This document shows, in pieces, positions 52,660 to 61,099 of a stretch of 64,000 nt of DNA. The notes below the pieces were generated by a model. It saw nothing but the letters and a program-made list of their open reading frames with translations. It ran no database searches and was not told where the DNA came from. The stretch covers positions 1,077,198 to 1,141,197 of the forward strand of contig NZ_GL890985.1 in assembly GCF_000212815.1 (NCBI RefSeq), given 5' to 3'. How positions within the stretch are numbered: the first letter of the stretch is position 1; each line of letters opens with the position of its first letter. A program made the translations under genes and the position numbers. The stretch comes from Streptococcus sanguinis SK49 (lineage in GTDB: Bacteria > Bacillota > Bacilli > Lactobacillales > Streptococcaceae).

Positions 52660-53595
52660 ATGAAAAAATCACGTATCTTGGACGGAGTCGATCAAGCTCG
52701 CTTTGTCCCGCCTTATATTTTGTCTCTTTTACTAGCTGTTATTTTTGTGCAAGGAGGACAACAATTGGCCTATCTGGCTTTGGAGCCGATTTCTGCTGTC
52801 CTAAGTCTTATGCTAGGTTTCTTAGGTAAAGTCGGATTCTTTGAAATCTTCTTCAATTTTGCCCTGCCTTTTCTCTTATTTGGCTTTGTATTTATGATAC
52901 TGGCTCTCTTTCTCTGGGTACGCTGGGCTGAAGGACGACCGCTCGTGACTCTGGGCTTTGTTAAAAAAGGAAGCTTGGTGGAGCTGGTCAAAGGATTGGC
53001 AGTAGGTTTTCTCCTCTTTAGTCTAGTCGCTCTGCTTATGCTGTTGAGCGGAGCTGGCTCTTTTGAATGGGGACAGCTGACACTGGAAGCTTTTCTCTAT
53101 ATCTTGATTTTGCTTCCGCTTTGGATGATTCAGGGTGGAGCAGAAGAGCTAGTGACAAGGGCTTGGCTGCTGCCAGTTGCTGTCAAAAAGACCAACCTGC
53201 CCATCGGTTTGCTGACTTCAAGTCTGCTCTTTGCCCTCTTGCACCTAGGCAATCCAGATATTGGTATTCTCCCCATTATTAACGTTGCTTTATTTGGACT
53301 CTTTGCAAGTCTCTATCTGCTCCGGACGGACAATGTCTGGGGGATTATAGGGCTTCATGCAGCTTGGAACTTTAGCCAAGGCAATATCTACGGTTTCAGC
53401 GTTAGTGGTACGGGTGTTGATGCAGCAGTACTGAACTTTATCCCTAAGTCAGAATGGAGCTGGCTGACTGGTGGAGTTTTTGGTGCTGAAGCTTCTATTT
53501 TCAGCTCGTTCATTCTCTTGTTAGCCGTGCTTTACTTGCTTTTCAAGATGAAAAAAGATGGCAGTTTGACAGGGTTAGTGGGAAAGACAGAATAA
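52660..53595 (+). CDS. CPBP-family intramembrane protease-like protein (tandem copy A)
   Basis: The 311-residue protein has about eight hydrophobic helices. Motifs are GGAEELVTRAWLLPV (EE-x3-R near 169-174), LLHLGNPDIG (His near 198) and GLHAAWNFSQGNIYG (His near 232, Asn 236). The N-terminus KKSRILDGVDQARFVPPYILSLLLA closely parallels the next gene. It may be a self-immunity or prenyl-protein protease-type membrane enzyme. Function unknown. GAGGTTCTT is a modest ribosome site. Confidence 0.85.
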   Translation: MKKSRILDGVDQARFVPPYILSLLLAVIFVQGGQQLAYLALEPISAVLSLMLGFLGKVGFFEIFFNFALPFLLFGFVFMILALFLWVRWAEGRPLVTLGFVKKGSLVELVKGLAVGFLLFSLVALLMLLSGAGSFEWGQLTLEAFLYILILLPLWMIQGGAEELVTRAWLLPVAVKKTNLPIGLLTSSLLFALLHLGNPDIGILPIINVALFGLFASLYLLRTDNVWGIIGLHAAWNFSQGNIYGFSVSGTGVDAAVLNFIPKSEWSWLTGGVFGAEASIFSSFILLLAVLYLLFKMKKDGSLTGLVGKTE

Positions 53596-53614
53596 CTATT
53601 CGAACGGCACTCTT

Positions 53615-53643
53615 TTGCTAATCCTAAAATAATATGCTATAAT
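53615..53643 (+). promoter_or_regulatory. Promoter of the second tandem CPBP gene
   Basis: TTGCTA (53615-53620), 17 nt, TATAAT (53638-53643) with TGC ahead. An extended -10 with the same TGCTATA core as copy A. Confidence 0.75.
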
Positions 53644-53671
53644 AAATAAAAATAAGGAAAGGGATGTGTAT

Positions 53672-54619
53672 ATGTTTAAATCTCGTATGTTGGATGCTAT
53701 CAAGCAATCGCGTTATATTCCGCCGATTTGGTTAGCTATCTTGATTGCTATTGGCTTTGTTTATGGAGGAGGAATTTTAAGTTTTGTCGGAATGTTGCCA
53801 ATCGGTATCATTGTCGGACTCTTATTTGGCTTTGCAGATCCGACGATTAATCGGACAGAAGCAATGGCAGACATTAGTCACTATACGGTCTTTTTTCAGC
53901 TAGCTGGTTTCTTCTTTATCGCCCTAGCAGTTTTCCTCTGGGTTCGGTATCGTGAGAAGCGTCCTTTTTCTAGTTTGGGATTCTATAAACAAGACTGGTT
54001 CAAAAATCTCCTCAAAGGCTTCCTTATTGGAGCCGTTCAGTTTTCACTGGTTGTTGTCTTGCTCTTGGTAACGGGGACAGGCAGTCTGAAATTAGGTCAG
54101 TTTAATTTACAGTCTTTGATTTTTGTCCTAGCTATCATTCCTTTCTGGATTCTCCAAGGTGGGACAGAAGAGCTAGTGACGCGTGGTTGGCTCTTTCCAG
54201 CAGTTAGTGCTAAGTCAAATATCTTCGTTGGTATCTTGATTTCTAGTGCTCTATTCGGGGCACTGCACCTCTTTAACCCTGGTGTGACCATTCTTTCTAT
54301 TGTCAATATCGTGCTAGACGGTATCTTTGCTTGTTTCCTTATGCTCAAGTATGATAATATGTGGGTACTGGCTGGTATGCACGGCGCTTGGAATTTTGTG
54401 CAAGGAAATATCTATGGCATTCAGGTCAGTGGTCAAGGAGCATCTACCTCTATCTTGAACTATAGCTCACAATCTTCTGTGGATTTATTGTCCGGTGGAG
54501 CTTTTGGTGCTGAAGGATCTATTTTTGCCAGTATCGTCCTGATTGGCTGCATTGCCTATCTCTACTGGTCACTTAAAAAAGAAAATCGCCTGCCTCAGGC
54601 GCTAATCTTTAAGAAATAA
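53672..54619 (+). CDS. CPBP-family intramembrane protease-like protein (tandem copy B)
   Basis: The 315-residue protein is paralogous to the preceding gene over its full length. It has KSRMLDAIKQSRYIPPIWLAILIA at the start, GGTEELVTRGWLFPAV (EE-x3-R), ALHLFNPGVTIL and GMHGAWNFVQGNIYGIQVSG. ATG 53672 is preferred to GTG 53666 because AAGGAAAGGGA is correctly spaced only for the former. It has its own promoter and terminator. The pair is a tandem duplication that has diverged. Confidence 0.85.
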   Translation: MFKSRMLDAIKQSRYIPPIWLAILIAIGFVYGGGILSFVGMLPIGIIVGLLFGFADPTINRTEAMADISHYTVFFQLAGFFFIALAVFLWVRYREKRPFSSLGFYKQDWFKNLLKGFLIGAVQFSLVVVLLLVTGTGSLKLGQFNLQSLIFVLAIIPFWILQGGTEELVTRGWLFPAVSAKSNIFVGILISSALFGALHLFNPGVTILSIVNIVLDGIFACFLMLKYDNMWVLAGMHGAWNFVQGNIYGIQVSGQGASTSILNYSSQSSVDLLSGGAFGAEGSIFASIVLIGCIAYLYWSLKKENRLPQALIFKK

Positions 54620-54626
54620 CCATTCC

Positions 54627-54650
54627 GCCTAGTTTAGCTGGGCTTTTTTT
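54627..54650 (+). terminator. Terminator after CPBP copy B
   Basis: GCCTAG (54627-54632), 5-nt loop, CTGGGC (54638-54643, one G-U pair), then seven T. Confidence 0.75.
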
Positions 54651-54743
54651 ATGTCTTTTAACGAGATGTGTGACTAGGGACAGAAGATGGTAGAAGCGTG
54701 GCCATTCTACCTACACCCAAATCCAGAGAAAATAGGGCAAATA

Positions 54744-54752
54744 TGGTAAAAT
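54744..54752 (+). promoter_or_regulatory. Extended -10 promoter of uvrB
   Basis: TGGTAAAAT (54744-54752), 28 nt before the uvrB ATG. No LexA/HdiR-type box was recognised. Confidence 0.55.
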
Positions 54753-54780
54753 GATAGAAGCACAATTTGAGGAATAAAAG

Positions 54781-56769
54781 ATGATTAACAGAATAACAGA
54801 TAATAAATTTGAATTGGTTTCCAAGTACGAGCCTTCAGGAGATCAGCCCCAGGCTATCGAGCAGTTGGTGGATAACATCGAGGGGGGCGAGAAGGCCCAG
54901 ATTCTTATGGGAGCGACTGGTACTGGTAAGACCTATACCATGAGTCAGGTTATCGCTCAGGTCAACAAGCCGACTCTGGTGATCGCCCATAATAAGACCC
55001 TGGCCGGCCAACTTTATGGTGAGTTTAAGGAGTTCTTCCCCAATAACGCGGTGGAATACTTCGTTTCCTACTATGATTACTACCAGCCTGAGGCCTATGT
55101 GCCTTCCAGCGATACTTATATCGAAAAGGATAGCTCGGTCAATGACGAGATTGATAAGCTCCGTCACTCAGCGACATCAGCCCTCTTGGAGCGTAACGAT
55201 GTGATTGTCGTGGCTTCGGTCTCTTGTATCTATGGTCTGGGATCGCCTAAGGAATACTCTGACAGCGTGGTAAGCCTACGTCCAGGCCTAGAGATTTCCC
55301 GTGACAAGCTGCTTAATGATCTGGTAGATATCCAGTTTGAGCGCAATGACATTGACTTTCAGCGGGGGAAATTCCGGGTTCGTGGTGATGTGGTGGAGAT
55401 TTTCCCAGCTTCTCGGGATGAGCATGCCTTTCGGGTAGAGTTTTTCGGAGATGAGATTGACCGGATTCGTGAGGTTGAAGCCTTGACAGGCCGAGTCTTG
55501 GGTGAGGTGGATCATTTGGCCATCTTCCCAGCCACCCACTTCGTGACCAATGAAGACCACATGGAAGTAGCCATTGCTAAAATTCAGGCCGAGCTTGAGG
55601 AGCAGCTTGCTATCTTTGAGAAGGAAGGCAAGCTTCTGGAAGCCCAGCGCTTGAAGCAGCGCACGGAGTATGATATCGAAATGCTGCGCGAGATGGGCTA
55701 TACGAATGGTGTTGAGAACTATTCTCGCCATATGGATGGTCGAAGCGAAGGAGAGCCGCCTTATACCCTTCTGGACTTTTTCCCTGATGACTTCTTGATT
55801 ATGATTGACGAGAGTCACATGACCATGGGACAGATTCGGGGCATGTACAATGGTGACCGCTCTCGTAAGGAGATGCTGGTTAATTATGGTTTCCGCCTGC
55901 CGTCTGCCTTGGACAACCGTCCGCTGCGCCGGGAGGAGTTTGAGAGCCATGTTCACCAGATTGTCTATGTATCGGCTACGCCGGGTGACTATGAGAAAGA
56001 GCAGACGGATACTGTTATTGAGCAGATTATCCGGCCGACTGGGCTTCTGGATCCAGAGGTGGAAGTCCGCCCAACTATGGGGCAGATTGATGACCTTTTG
56101 GGAGAAATTAATGCCCGTGTCGAAAAGAATGAGCGAACCTTTATCACAACCCTGACCAAGAAAATGGCGGAAGACTTGACGGACTACTTCAAGGAAATGG
56201 GTGTCAAAGTCAAGTACATGCACTCAGATATCAAGACCTTGGAACGGACCGAGATTATTCGAGACCTGCGCTTGGGTGTCTTTGACGTTCTGGTTGGGAT
56301 TAACCTACTGCGCGAGGGAATCGACGTTCCAGAGGTTAGTCTGGTGGCAATTCTTGATGCAGACAAGGAAGGTTTCCTCCGCAACGAGCGTGGCCTGATC
56401 CAAACCATTGGACGGGCAGCCCGCAATAGTGAAGGACATGTGATTATGTATGCGGACACCATAACCCAGTCCATGCAGCGCGCTATTGATGAAACTGCCC
56501 GCCGTCGGGCAATCCAGATGGCTTATAATGAAGAGCATGGCATTGTACCGCAGACCATTAAGAAAGAAATCCGTGACCTGATCAGTGTGACCAAGGCTGC
56601 CTTGCCAGACAAGGAAGAAACTGTCGAAATCGAAAGCCTCAACAAGCAAGAACGCAAGGACATGATTAAGAAACTGGAAGGTCAGATGCAAGAAGCTGCT
56701 GGACTTCTCGACTTCGAACTAGCTGCACAGATTCGCGATATGATTCTGGAAATAAAAGCGATGGATTAG
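54781..56769 (+). CDS. uvrB: Excinuclease ABC subunit B
   Basis: The 662-residue protein is a full-length UvrB of nucleotide excision repair, which checks damage delivered by UvrA and positions UvrC. Walker A is [10 protein letters not shown] near 40-49, and the beta-hairpin region is [21 protein letters not shown] near 92-112. The DEAD-like DESH is near 341-344, helicase motif VI is [13 protein letters not shown] near 541, and the C-terminal UVR domain is [22 protein letters not shown] near 630-653. GAGGAATAAAAG precedes the ATG. Confidence 0.97.
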   Translation: MINRITDNKFELVSKYEPSGDQPQAIEQLVDNIEGGEKAQILMGATGTGKTYTMSQVIAQVNKPTLVIAHNKTLAGQLYGEFKEFFPNNAVEYFVSYYDYYQPEAYVPSSDTYIEKDSSVNDEIDKLRHSATSALLERNDVIVVASVSCIYGLGSPKEYSDSVVSLRPGLEISRDKLLNDLVDIQFERNDIDFQRGKFRVRGDVVEIFPASRDEHAFRVEFFGDEIDRIREVEALTGRVLGEVDHLAIFPATHFVTNEDHMEVAIAKIQAELEEQLAIFEKEGKLLEAQRLKQRTEYDIEMLREMGYTNGVENYSRHMDGRSEGEPPYTLLDFFPDDFLIMIDESHMTMGQIRGMYNGDRSRKEMLVNYGFRLPSALDNRPLRREEFESHVHQIVYVSATPGDYEKEQTDTVIEQIIRPTGLLDPEVEVRPTMGQIDDLLGEINARVEKNERTFITTLTKKMAEDLTDYFKEMGVKVKYMHSDIKTLERTEIIRDLRLGVFDVLVGINLLREGIDVPEVSLVAILDADKEGFLRNERGLIQTIGRAARNSEGHVIMYADTITQSMQRAIDETARRRAIQMAYNEEHGIVPQTIKKEIRDLISVTKAALPDKEETVEIESLNKQERKDMIKKLEGQMQEAAGLLDFELAAQIRDMILEIKAMD

Positions 56770-56875
56770 AAAATATAGTTAGCACCAAAGTTGCAAGCTA
56801 AGCTCTTAATTGCTTCTCTAGTCAATGAGTCACTATGTGAAAAAAAGTTAGAGAAGTTTAAGTGGGGGAATTGAA

Positions 56876-57652
56876 GTGAAAAAGGATTTAATTAAACTAA
56901 TATTTATTTTCTTTATTTCAATTTTTGTCATAGGCATGTTACCTATAGTTCAATTTATTTGGGCATTTATGCCGACAAAACTTGTTACAAAAGAGGAAAA
57001 GCAGCATATTGAATATGTTGTGAACACAGCTTTTGAAGATAATTTAGGATTGAAGGTTAAGAACATAGAGATTCCAACTTGGGTTAGCCATGTTTCTTAT
57101 GAATATGATGTAAAAGTTCAATTGACAGAAGGTGCAGACAAAATTTTAACAGATAAGTTAGAAGAAGGGACTTTTTCCTATTACGCTAATAGTGACGATG
57201 AACCATCTTCGATAGTAAAAGATCTTATATTTTCTTCTGTCTTAGATACAAATTCTCACCCTATGCTGAATGCCTTATATTTTGATAAAGAGTCTGTTCT
57301 AAAGCCAGTGAAATTTAAGGAGCTGAGAACAGATTTAGATTACGATGTAACTGATGACCCAAAAGGGTTTTATCGTGATTTGGTTCAAATTAAAAAAGAA
57401 CTAAAGTATAATCCCAAGACAGAGAAGTATGAAGTATCGGCAGAAGAAATAAAGGATTTGAGAAAAGATTTCATTCGTTTATCGGAAAATTACGAGGTTC
57501 TGTTGTTTTTCGATCTATATCTGGAAGGAGATATTCCTGAAGGTGCGAGTTTAAGTGACTATATTGATTTTACTAGCTTACCCAAAAATGTTTATGTAGT
57601 TGTTTGGGGAGAAAATGGGAAATTAGATAGCAATGGTTTTCAGGCAGAATGA
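56876..57652 (+). CDS. Hypothetical membrane-anchored protein, AT-rich
   Basis: Encodes 258 residues from a GTG start after GTGGGGGAATTGAA. One N-terminal transmembrane helix (about 7-32) is followed by a charged extracellular or lipid-facing domain with no recognised family (EKQHIEYVVNTAFEDNLGLKVKNIEI..., YDVTDDPKGFYRDLVQIKKEL). The gene is far more AT-rich than uvrB and uses AAA, TTA and GAT codons heavily, which suggests acquisition. Isolated between uvrB and the DUF1697 gene. No function proposed. Confidence 0.65.
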   Translation: MKKDLIKLIFIFFISIFVIGMLPIVQFIWAFMPTKLVTKEEKQHIEYVVNTAFEDNLGLKVKNIEIPTWVSHVSYEYDVKVQLTEGADKILTDKLEEGTFSYYANSDDEPSSIVKDLIFSSVLDTNSHPMLNALYFDKESVLKPVKFKELRTDLDYDVTDDPKGFYRDLVQIKKELKYNPKTEKYEVSAEEIKDLRKDFIRLSENYEVLLFFDLYLEGDIPEGASLSDYIDFTSLPKNVYVVVWGENGKLDSNGFQAE

Positions 57653-57774
57653 TTTAGATGGCGATACTACATTTTGAATTGAATTAAGAACAATATAAAA
57701 ATGATTTATTACTTAAAAATTGATAATTCGTATAAAGTTTGAATATCTATTTAGAAATAAACAAGGAGCACTAT

Positions 57775-58320
57775 ATGCGTTATGCACTTTTACTCCGCGG
57801 CATCAATGTTGGCGGAAAAAACAAGGTCGTTATGGCTGATTTGAAGAAAGATTTGGCTGGGTTGGGTTTTGAAAATCCAGTTTCCTACATCAATAGCGGC
57901 AATCTTTTCTTTGATAGCGAGGAGCGGGAGGAGAGGATTCGGGAGATCTTGTCGGCTTATTTCAGTCGGTCTTACGATTTTCCGCTGCCTTTTGTCCTTG
58001 TCAGCTCTGCCATGCTTGAAAAAGAAATAGCCAATCTTCCTGCTTGGTGGCAGGATGAAACAGCCTTTCGGCGAGATGTTCTCTTTTATCTGCCGGAGAC
58101 AGACAGGGAGAGTGTCCAAGAGCTGGCAGGCAGTTGGGCAAATGACAAGGAGCAACTGCATTTTGGGCAGACGGCTTTCTTTTATAGCAATGCTGACCAA
58201 GCGGACTATCTCAAGTCCAACTACCATAAGAAACTGCTCAAATCTAGTTTCTACAAGCAACTGACTATCCGAAATGGCAAGACTTTTCAGAAGATTGTGG
58301 AGTTGGTGAATGAGAAGTAA
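57775..58320 (+). CDS. DUF1697-family protein
   Basis: The 181-residue product has the DUF1697 opening YALLLRGINVGGKNKVVMADLKKDL and the YINSGNLFF segment (about residue 41). The C-terminal KSSFYKQLTIRNGKTFQKIVELV is typical too. The family is widespread and uncharacterised. ATG 57775 is selected because AACAAGGAGCACTAT immediately precedes it. The longer frame from 57739 has no ribosome site. It overlaps the next gene by 11 nt. Confidence 0.85.
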   Translation: MRYALLLRGINVGGKNKVVMADLKKDLAGLGFENPVSYINSGNLFFDSEEREERIREILSAYFSRSYDFPLPFVLVSSAMLEKEIANLPAWWQDETAFRRDVLFYLPETDRESVQELAGSWANDKEQLHFGQTAFFYSNADQADYLKSNYHKKLLKSSFYKQLTIRNGKTFQKIVELVNEK

Positions 58321-58846
58321 GACCAAAAAGAAAAATAAAAACAAAAGAAAAGCAAAAGTTCAGGGGAATAATTTTAGTCTTTGGTTGGAAAAACATCGGG
58401 TAGTAGAAGCTTTTTTAAATTTTTTAGTCTTAATAGTTGTTGCGATTGGTGTGGGATATTTAACTTTTGGTAATGAGAGCATTCCTGCTCCACTTCGTCA
58501 TTTGAACTATATTACTCCTTTATATGTAAACTTGGTCCTCTTGGTGCTTATTCCTTATTATTCTCGATTTGGTAGATTGAGAAAAGAAGGATTTACTTCT
58601 CTGAAGGTTTTAGCGGAAGGATTTCTTTATCTGAACGGGCCGGTTTTCTTAATCCATTATTTTATAGGAATTCGGTCAAAAGGTGGAAAACATTTTGCAC
58701 CACCTCTAATCAGTTTGGATTCTCGCTATGTTTGGTTTCCGATTGCAACTTATATCCTATTTTTTTCAATAGCTGGGCTTGCAACTCTTATTGCTATTTA
58801 TATAGAAAGGAAGAAGAAATGTCACGTTCCCAAGAAACAATCCTAA
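58310..58846 (+). CDS. Hypothetical membrane protein with lysine-rich N-terminus
   Basis: The 178-residue protein starts with a very basic stretch (MRSKTKKKNKNKRKAK...) and has about four transmembrane helices at 35-55, 68-88, 103-123 and 145-170. No family is recognised. It overlaps the DUF1697 gene by 11 nt and the Nudix gene by 28 nt, so it is translated within the same transcript. The composition is more AT-rich than the Nudix gene. Confidence 0.65.
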   Translation: MRSKTKKKNKNKRKAKVQGNNFSLWLEKHRVVEAFLNFLVLIVVAIGVGYLTFGNESIPAPLRHLNYITPLYVNLVLLVLIPYYSRFGRLRKEGFTSLKVLAEGFLYLNGPVFLIHYFIGIRSKGGKHFAPPLISLDSRYVWFPIATYILFFSIAGLATLIAIYIERKKKCHVPKKQS

Positions 58847-59286
58847 CAAACATCTGCCTTGTTGAAGATAAGGCGCGTGGTAAAGTCCTAATGCAGTATC
58901 GCTCTCCTGAGCGCTATCCTTGGTCTGGATATGCTTTTCCGGGTGGTCATATTGAAAAGGGAGAATCTCTCAATGATTCAGTTGTCCGTGAGATTTTAGA
59001 GGAAACGGGGTTGACTATTTCTCATCCGAAATTGGTTGGGGTTAAGAACTGGCATACGGATGAAGGGGTTCGCTACATCGTCTTTTGTTACAAAGCGACT
59101 GAATTTTCTGGTCAGATTCATTCGACTGAAGAGGGCGAGATCTCTTGGGTAGACAAGGAAACCCTGCCACAGCTGGACTTGGCCTACGATATGTTAGAAC
59201 TTCTGCGTATGATGGAAGATGAGGAACTGTCAGAATATTACTATCCTGAGCGTATCGAAGGTGGTTGGCGCAAGAGTATGTATTAA
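58819..59286 (+). CDS. Nudix hydrolase (MutT-like)
   Basis: The 155-residue protein has a complete Nudix box GGHIEKGESLNDSVVREILEETGL at about residues 38-61. The substrate is probably an oxidised or modified nucleoside triphosphate, and the name 8-oxo-dGTP diphosphatase is a family-level guess. ATG 58819 follows AAAGGAAGAAGAA. The upstream extension of the frame lies within the membrane-protein gene. The last 25 bases around its stop are repeated 416 nt downstream, next to a terminator. Confidence 0.88.
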   Translation: MSRSQETILTNICLVEDKARGKVLMQYRSPERYPWSGYAFPGGHIEKGESLNDSVVREILEETGLTISHPKLVGVKNWHTDEGVRYIVFCYKATEFSGQIHSTEEGEISWVDKETLPQLDLAYDMLELLRMMEDEELSEYYYPERIEGGWRKSMY

Positions 59287-59705
59287 AAAATGTTTCCTTT
59301 TGTGTCTGAAGTGCAAAGATAGAAAGGTGGATGACTGTCATGATTTCATTATGGATTGCTATTGTTGCATTTTTTCTTTTGGGCCTAAACCATTTTTTCC
59401 TTCTAGAAATGCTGGATTCGGTTTGAGATTTCCATTTGCTTTTCATACTTTAAAAGGATGGAAGCAGAGCCAATCTAGGTTTTATAGATCAGTGATTTTG
59501 CTTAATTTGCTCATTTTTCTTTATTCTTTGTACACAGATTTAAACGAGAATAGGGTCTTGGTCTTGTCAATTATTAGTATTGTATTTTCTGGAATATTAA
59601 TTTTTTTAATTTCTTTTAAAGAATAGTTTGATTGTTTTATCAGTGATTTTTATAGCGACTATCTATCATTTGAAAGCCGATTGGCGCAAGAGTATGTACT
59701 AAAAA
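59265..59705 (+). repeat. Segment flanked by 25-bp near-identical direct repeats
   Basis: The end of the Nudix gene (59265-59289) recurs at 59681-59705 with 24 of 25 bases identical, beginning TTGGCGCAAGAGTATGTA. The terminator that should follow the Nudix gene lies just after the second copy. The 416-nt unit in between carries the SdpI-like frame. This looks like an insertion or duplication that split the Nudix gene from its terminator. Confidence 0.75.
59331..59626 (+). pseudogene. SdpI-like small membrane protein split by a -1 frameshift
   Basis: After AGAAAGGTGG, ATG 59331 opens a frame reading MTVMISLWIAIVAFFLLGLN and then stops at 59424-59426. A second frame continues without a break of sense from the T6 tract at 59393-59398: FFPSRNAGFGLRFPFAFHTL..., then two more hydrophobic helices, ending at 59626. 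The joined product would have about 98 residues with three helices and a GFGLRFPFAF...W motif like SdpI-family proteins. The tract reads U UUU UUC, a classic -1 slippery heptamer, so programmed recoding is an alternative to a disabled gene. Confidence 0.6.
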
Positions 59706-59738
59706 GACTGACTAGGTCGGGGCCTAATCAGTCTTTTT
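59701..59738. terminator. Bidirectional terminator between the Nudix/SdpI-like region and niaR
   Basis: AAAAAGACTGA (59701-59711), one mismatch, TAGG, TCGGGG loop, CCTA, TCAGTCTTTTT (59728-59738). Confidence 0.85.
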
Positions 59739-59746
59739 CTTGCTTG

Positions 59747-60262
59747 TTATTTATCCTGTAAAAATCCTAGGTCTCTCAAGGCAGATTCTACATAGTCCAA
59801 ATCCTGCTGGGAGTCGGCTTGTACTAGGTGATAGTGGACTCCATCTGTCAGCTCAGATAAGGGGCGAAAGGCACAGGAAGCGACCTGTTGGAGAAAATGC
59901 TGGACATCTCGGCGGCAGGTCAGCTTTAGGTAAGTCTGGATTTCACCGTAAACTGGATGCTCAATCAAAATAGTCTGCACGCGGCCGCCATTATCAACGA
60001 TAGCCAGCAGCTCAGCTTCCATATCCTCAGCCCTATGCTGAACCTTGAAGAGCTGATGAAAAGCTGTGCTTTCTTGGCGGTCTTTATAAAGATAGCCACG
60101 GTTGGTTGAGAGGATGGGAGCACCATCAGCCCGCAAGAGGGCAATATCTTGCACGATAATCTGCCTGGTCACATGGAAATGTTCAGCCAGTGACTGGCCA
60201 TTGAGGGCAGCAGATGATGTTTTCAAAAGGTTTAATAGTTCTTCTCGTCTTTGCTTGGTCAT
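59747..60262 (-). CDS. niaR: Niacin-responsive repressor NiaR
   Basis: The 171-residue protein has an HTH_11 domain (about 5-55, LAEHFHVTRQIIVQDIALLRADG) followed by a 3H domain. Its conserved histidines occur in ILIEHPVYGEI near 98, LTCRRDVQHFLQQV near 115 and DGVHYHLVQ near 140. NiaR represses niacin uptake and NAD genes in Firmicutes when nicotinic acid is present. It lies downstream of niaX on the same strand. The start is ATG 60262, not the frame start at 60280. A TTGAAG-17-TACAAT promoter ends 6 nt before it and there is no ribosome site, so the message appears leaderless. Confidence 0.9.
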   Translation of the reverse strand: MTKQRREELLNLLKTSSAALNGQSLAEHFHVTRQIIVQDIALLRADGAPILSTNRGYLYKDRQESTAFHQLFKVQHRAEDMEAELLAIVDNGGRVQTILIEHPVYGEIQTYLKLTCRRDVQHFLQQVASCAFRPLSELTDGVHYHLVQADSQQDLDYVESALRDLGFLQDK

Positions 60263-60268
60263 AGCTTC

Positions 60269-60297
60269 ATTGTAAACCAAAAGTCAGGAATCTTCAA
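60269..60297 (-). promoter_or_regulatory. Promoter of leaderless niaR
   Basis: Minus strand: TTGAAG (60297-60292), 17 nt, TACAAT (60274-60269). Six bases separate the -10 from the ATG. Confidence 0.65.
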
Positions 60298-60300
60298 GCT

Positions 60301-60825
60301 CTAGCGAATCTTTTTCAGCGCTTGATAAATGAACTTAGCAATGACAAAGTCGACCATACTATGGATGATCGTACCAAGTCCAACCAGACCAAATAAGATA
60401 TAGAAAGCATTAGCAGGATAGGCAGACGTTGTGTAAAAGAGGATGCAGACGGCCACTTCGCCAAAGGCATGAATCAAGGCTAGTAGGAAATTAAATATCC
60501 AAGCCTTCTTCTGGCTGTCCAGTGTGTCCGGGTGCTTTTGCAGATAAAGAGCGCCGATGCTAGCAAAGAGCAAGTGGGACAGAGCTCTAAGCGTGATGAT
60601 AAAAGGAAGCCCAGACATTCCAAATCCAATAGCAGAACCAATCACGACAATTACTGTCATGAGAGGGGAAATAAACATGGCCAAAAAGATAGCGACATGG
60701 CTGGCTAAGGTGAAGGAGGCGGGCGGTATGACAATTTTAATCGGCATAACTAGCGGGATAACAATGGCTAGTGCAGTCAAAAAAGCAGTTAGTGTCATAA
60801 ACTGATTTTTAGATCTTGGTTTCAT
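60301..60825 (-). CDS. niaX: Niacin ECF transporter S component NiaX
   Basis: The 174-residue protein has five or six transmembrane helices and the ECF S-component start SKNQFMTLTAFLTALAIVIPLVMPIKIVIPPASFTLASHVAIFLAMF, then the conserved IGFGMSGLPFIITLRALSHLLFA. It would bind nicotinic acid or nicotinamide and use the shared EcfAA'T energising module, which is not encoded here. Pairing with niaR on the same strand is the known streptococcal arrangement. AAAAAGGAGTCACT precedes the ATG. Confidence 0.88.
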   Translation of the reverse strand: MKPRSKNQFMTLTAFLTALAIVIPLVMPIKIVIPPASFTLASHVAIFLAMFISPLMTVIVVIGSAIGFGMSGLPFIITLRALSHLLFASIGALYLQKHPDTLDSQKKAWIFNFLLALIHAFGEVAVCILFYTTSAYPANAFYILFGLVGLGTIIHSMVDFVIAKFIYQALKKIR

Positions 60826-60843
60826 AGTGACTCCTTTTTATCT

Positions 60844-60885
60844 GTATATACACTAGTATAGTACACTGTTTTTGCTGAAAGGTCA
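60844..60885 (-). promoter_or_regulatory. niaX promoter with repeated AGTGTA operator
   Basis: Minus strand: TTGACC (about 60885-60880), 17 nt, TACTAT. Across and after the -10 lie two direct copies of AGTGTA-n-(T)ATAC (60867-60844). Their position and the nearby niaR suggest a NiaR operator. Confidence 0.55.
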
Positions 60886-60912
60886 AGACCTGTAGGAAAT
60901 CCTAAAAGAGAT

Positions 60913-60941
60913 TTGTCAAAATCCTTAAAATAGCTTATACT
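60913..60941 (+). promoter_or_regulatory. Promoter of the zinc-ribbon/Pr6Pr genes
   Basis: TTGTCA (60913-60918), 17 nt, TATACT (60936-60941). The leader to the ATG at 61100 is about 150 nt and holds no gene I can support. Part of it (61008-61028) is identical over 21 nt to a stretch of hydrolase copy 1 (43968-43988). Confidence 0.65.
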
Positions 60942-61099
60942 AGAAAGGTGTGGAAATAGGAGAAAACTAGATTTTTAGGATTTAGTTGACCTTCACATCG
61001 ATTAGTGTTCTGCTGGACTTGAAAAATGAAAGAAGAGCTTGATCATATATAGAAGGCTGGTATGGAAATTTAGCAGCCTTGACTAGAAATGGAGAAAAA

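Noticed and set aside
55288-56223. 311-codon open frame on the minus strand inside uvrB
   Set aside because: It lies wholly antisense to a complete uvrB with all motifs. Its translation has no recognisable domain and no ribosome site was seen.
59219-59626. A 135-codon gene beginning inside the Nudix gene
   Set aside because: Its first 55 or so residues are implausible and overlap the Nudix coding end. Only the part after 59393 is protein-like, so it is better read as the second half of the split SdpI-like gene.
61033-61059. 8-codon ORF in the leader of the zinc-ribbon gene
   Set aside because: No ribosome site precedes it and its composition gives no support.
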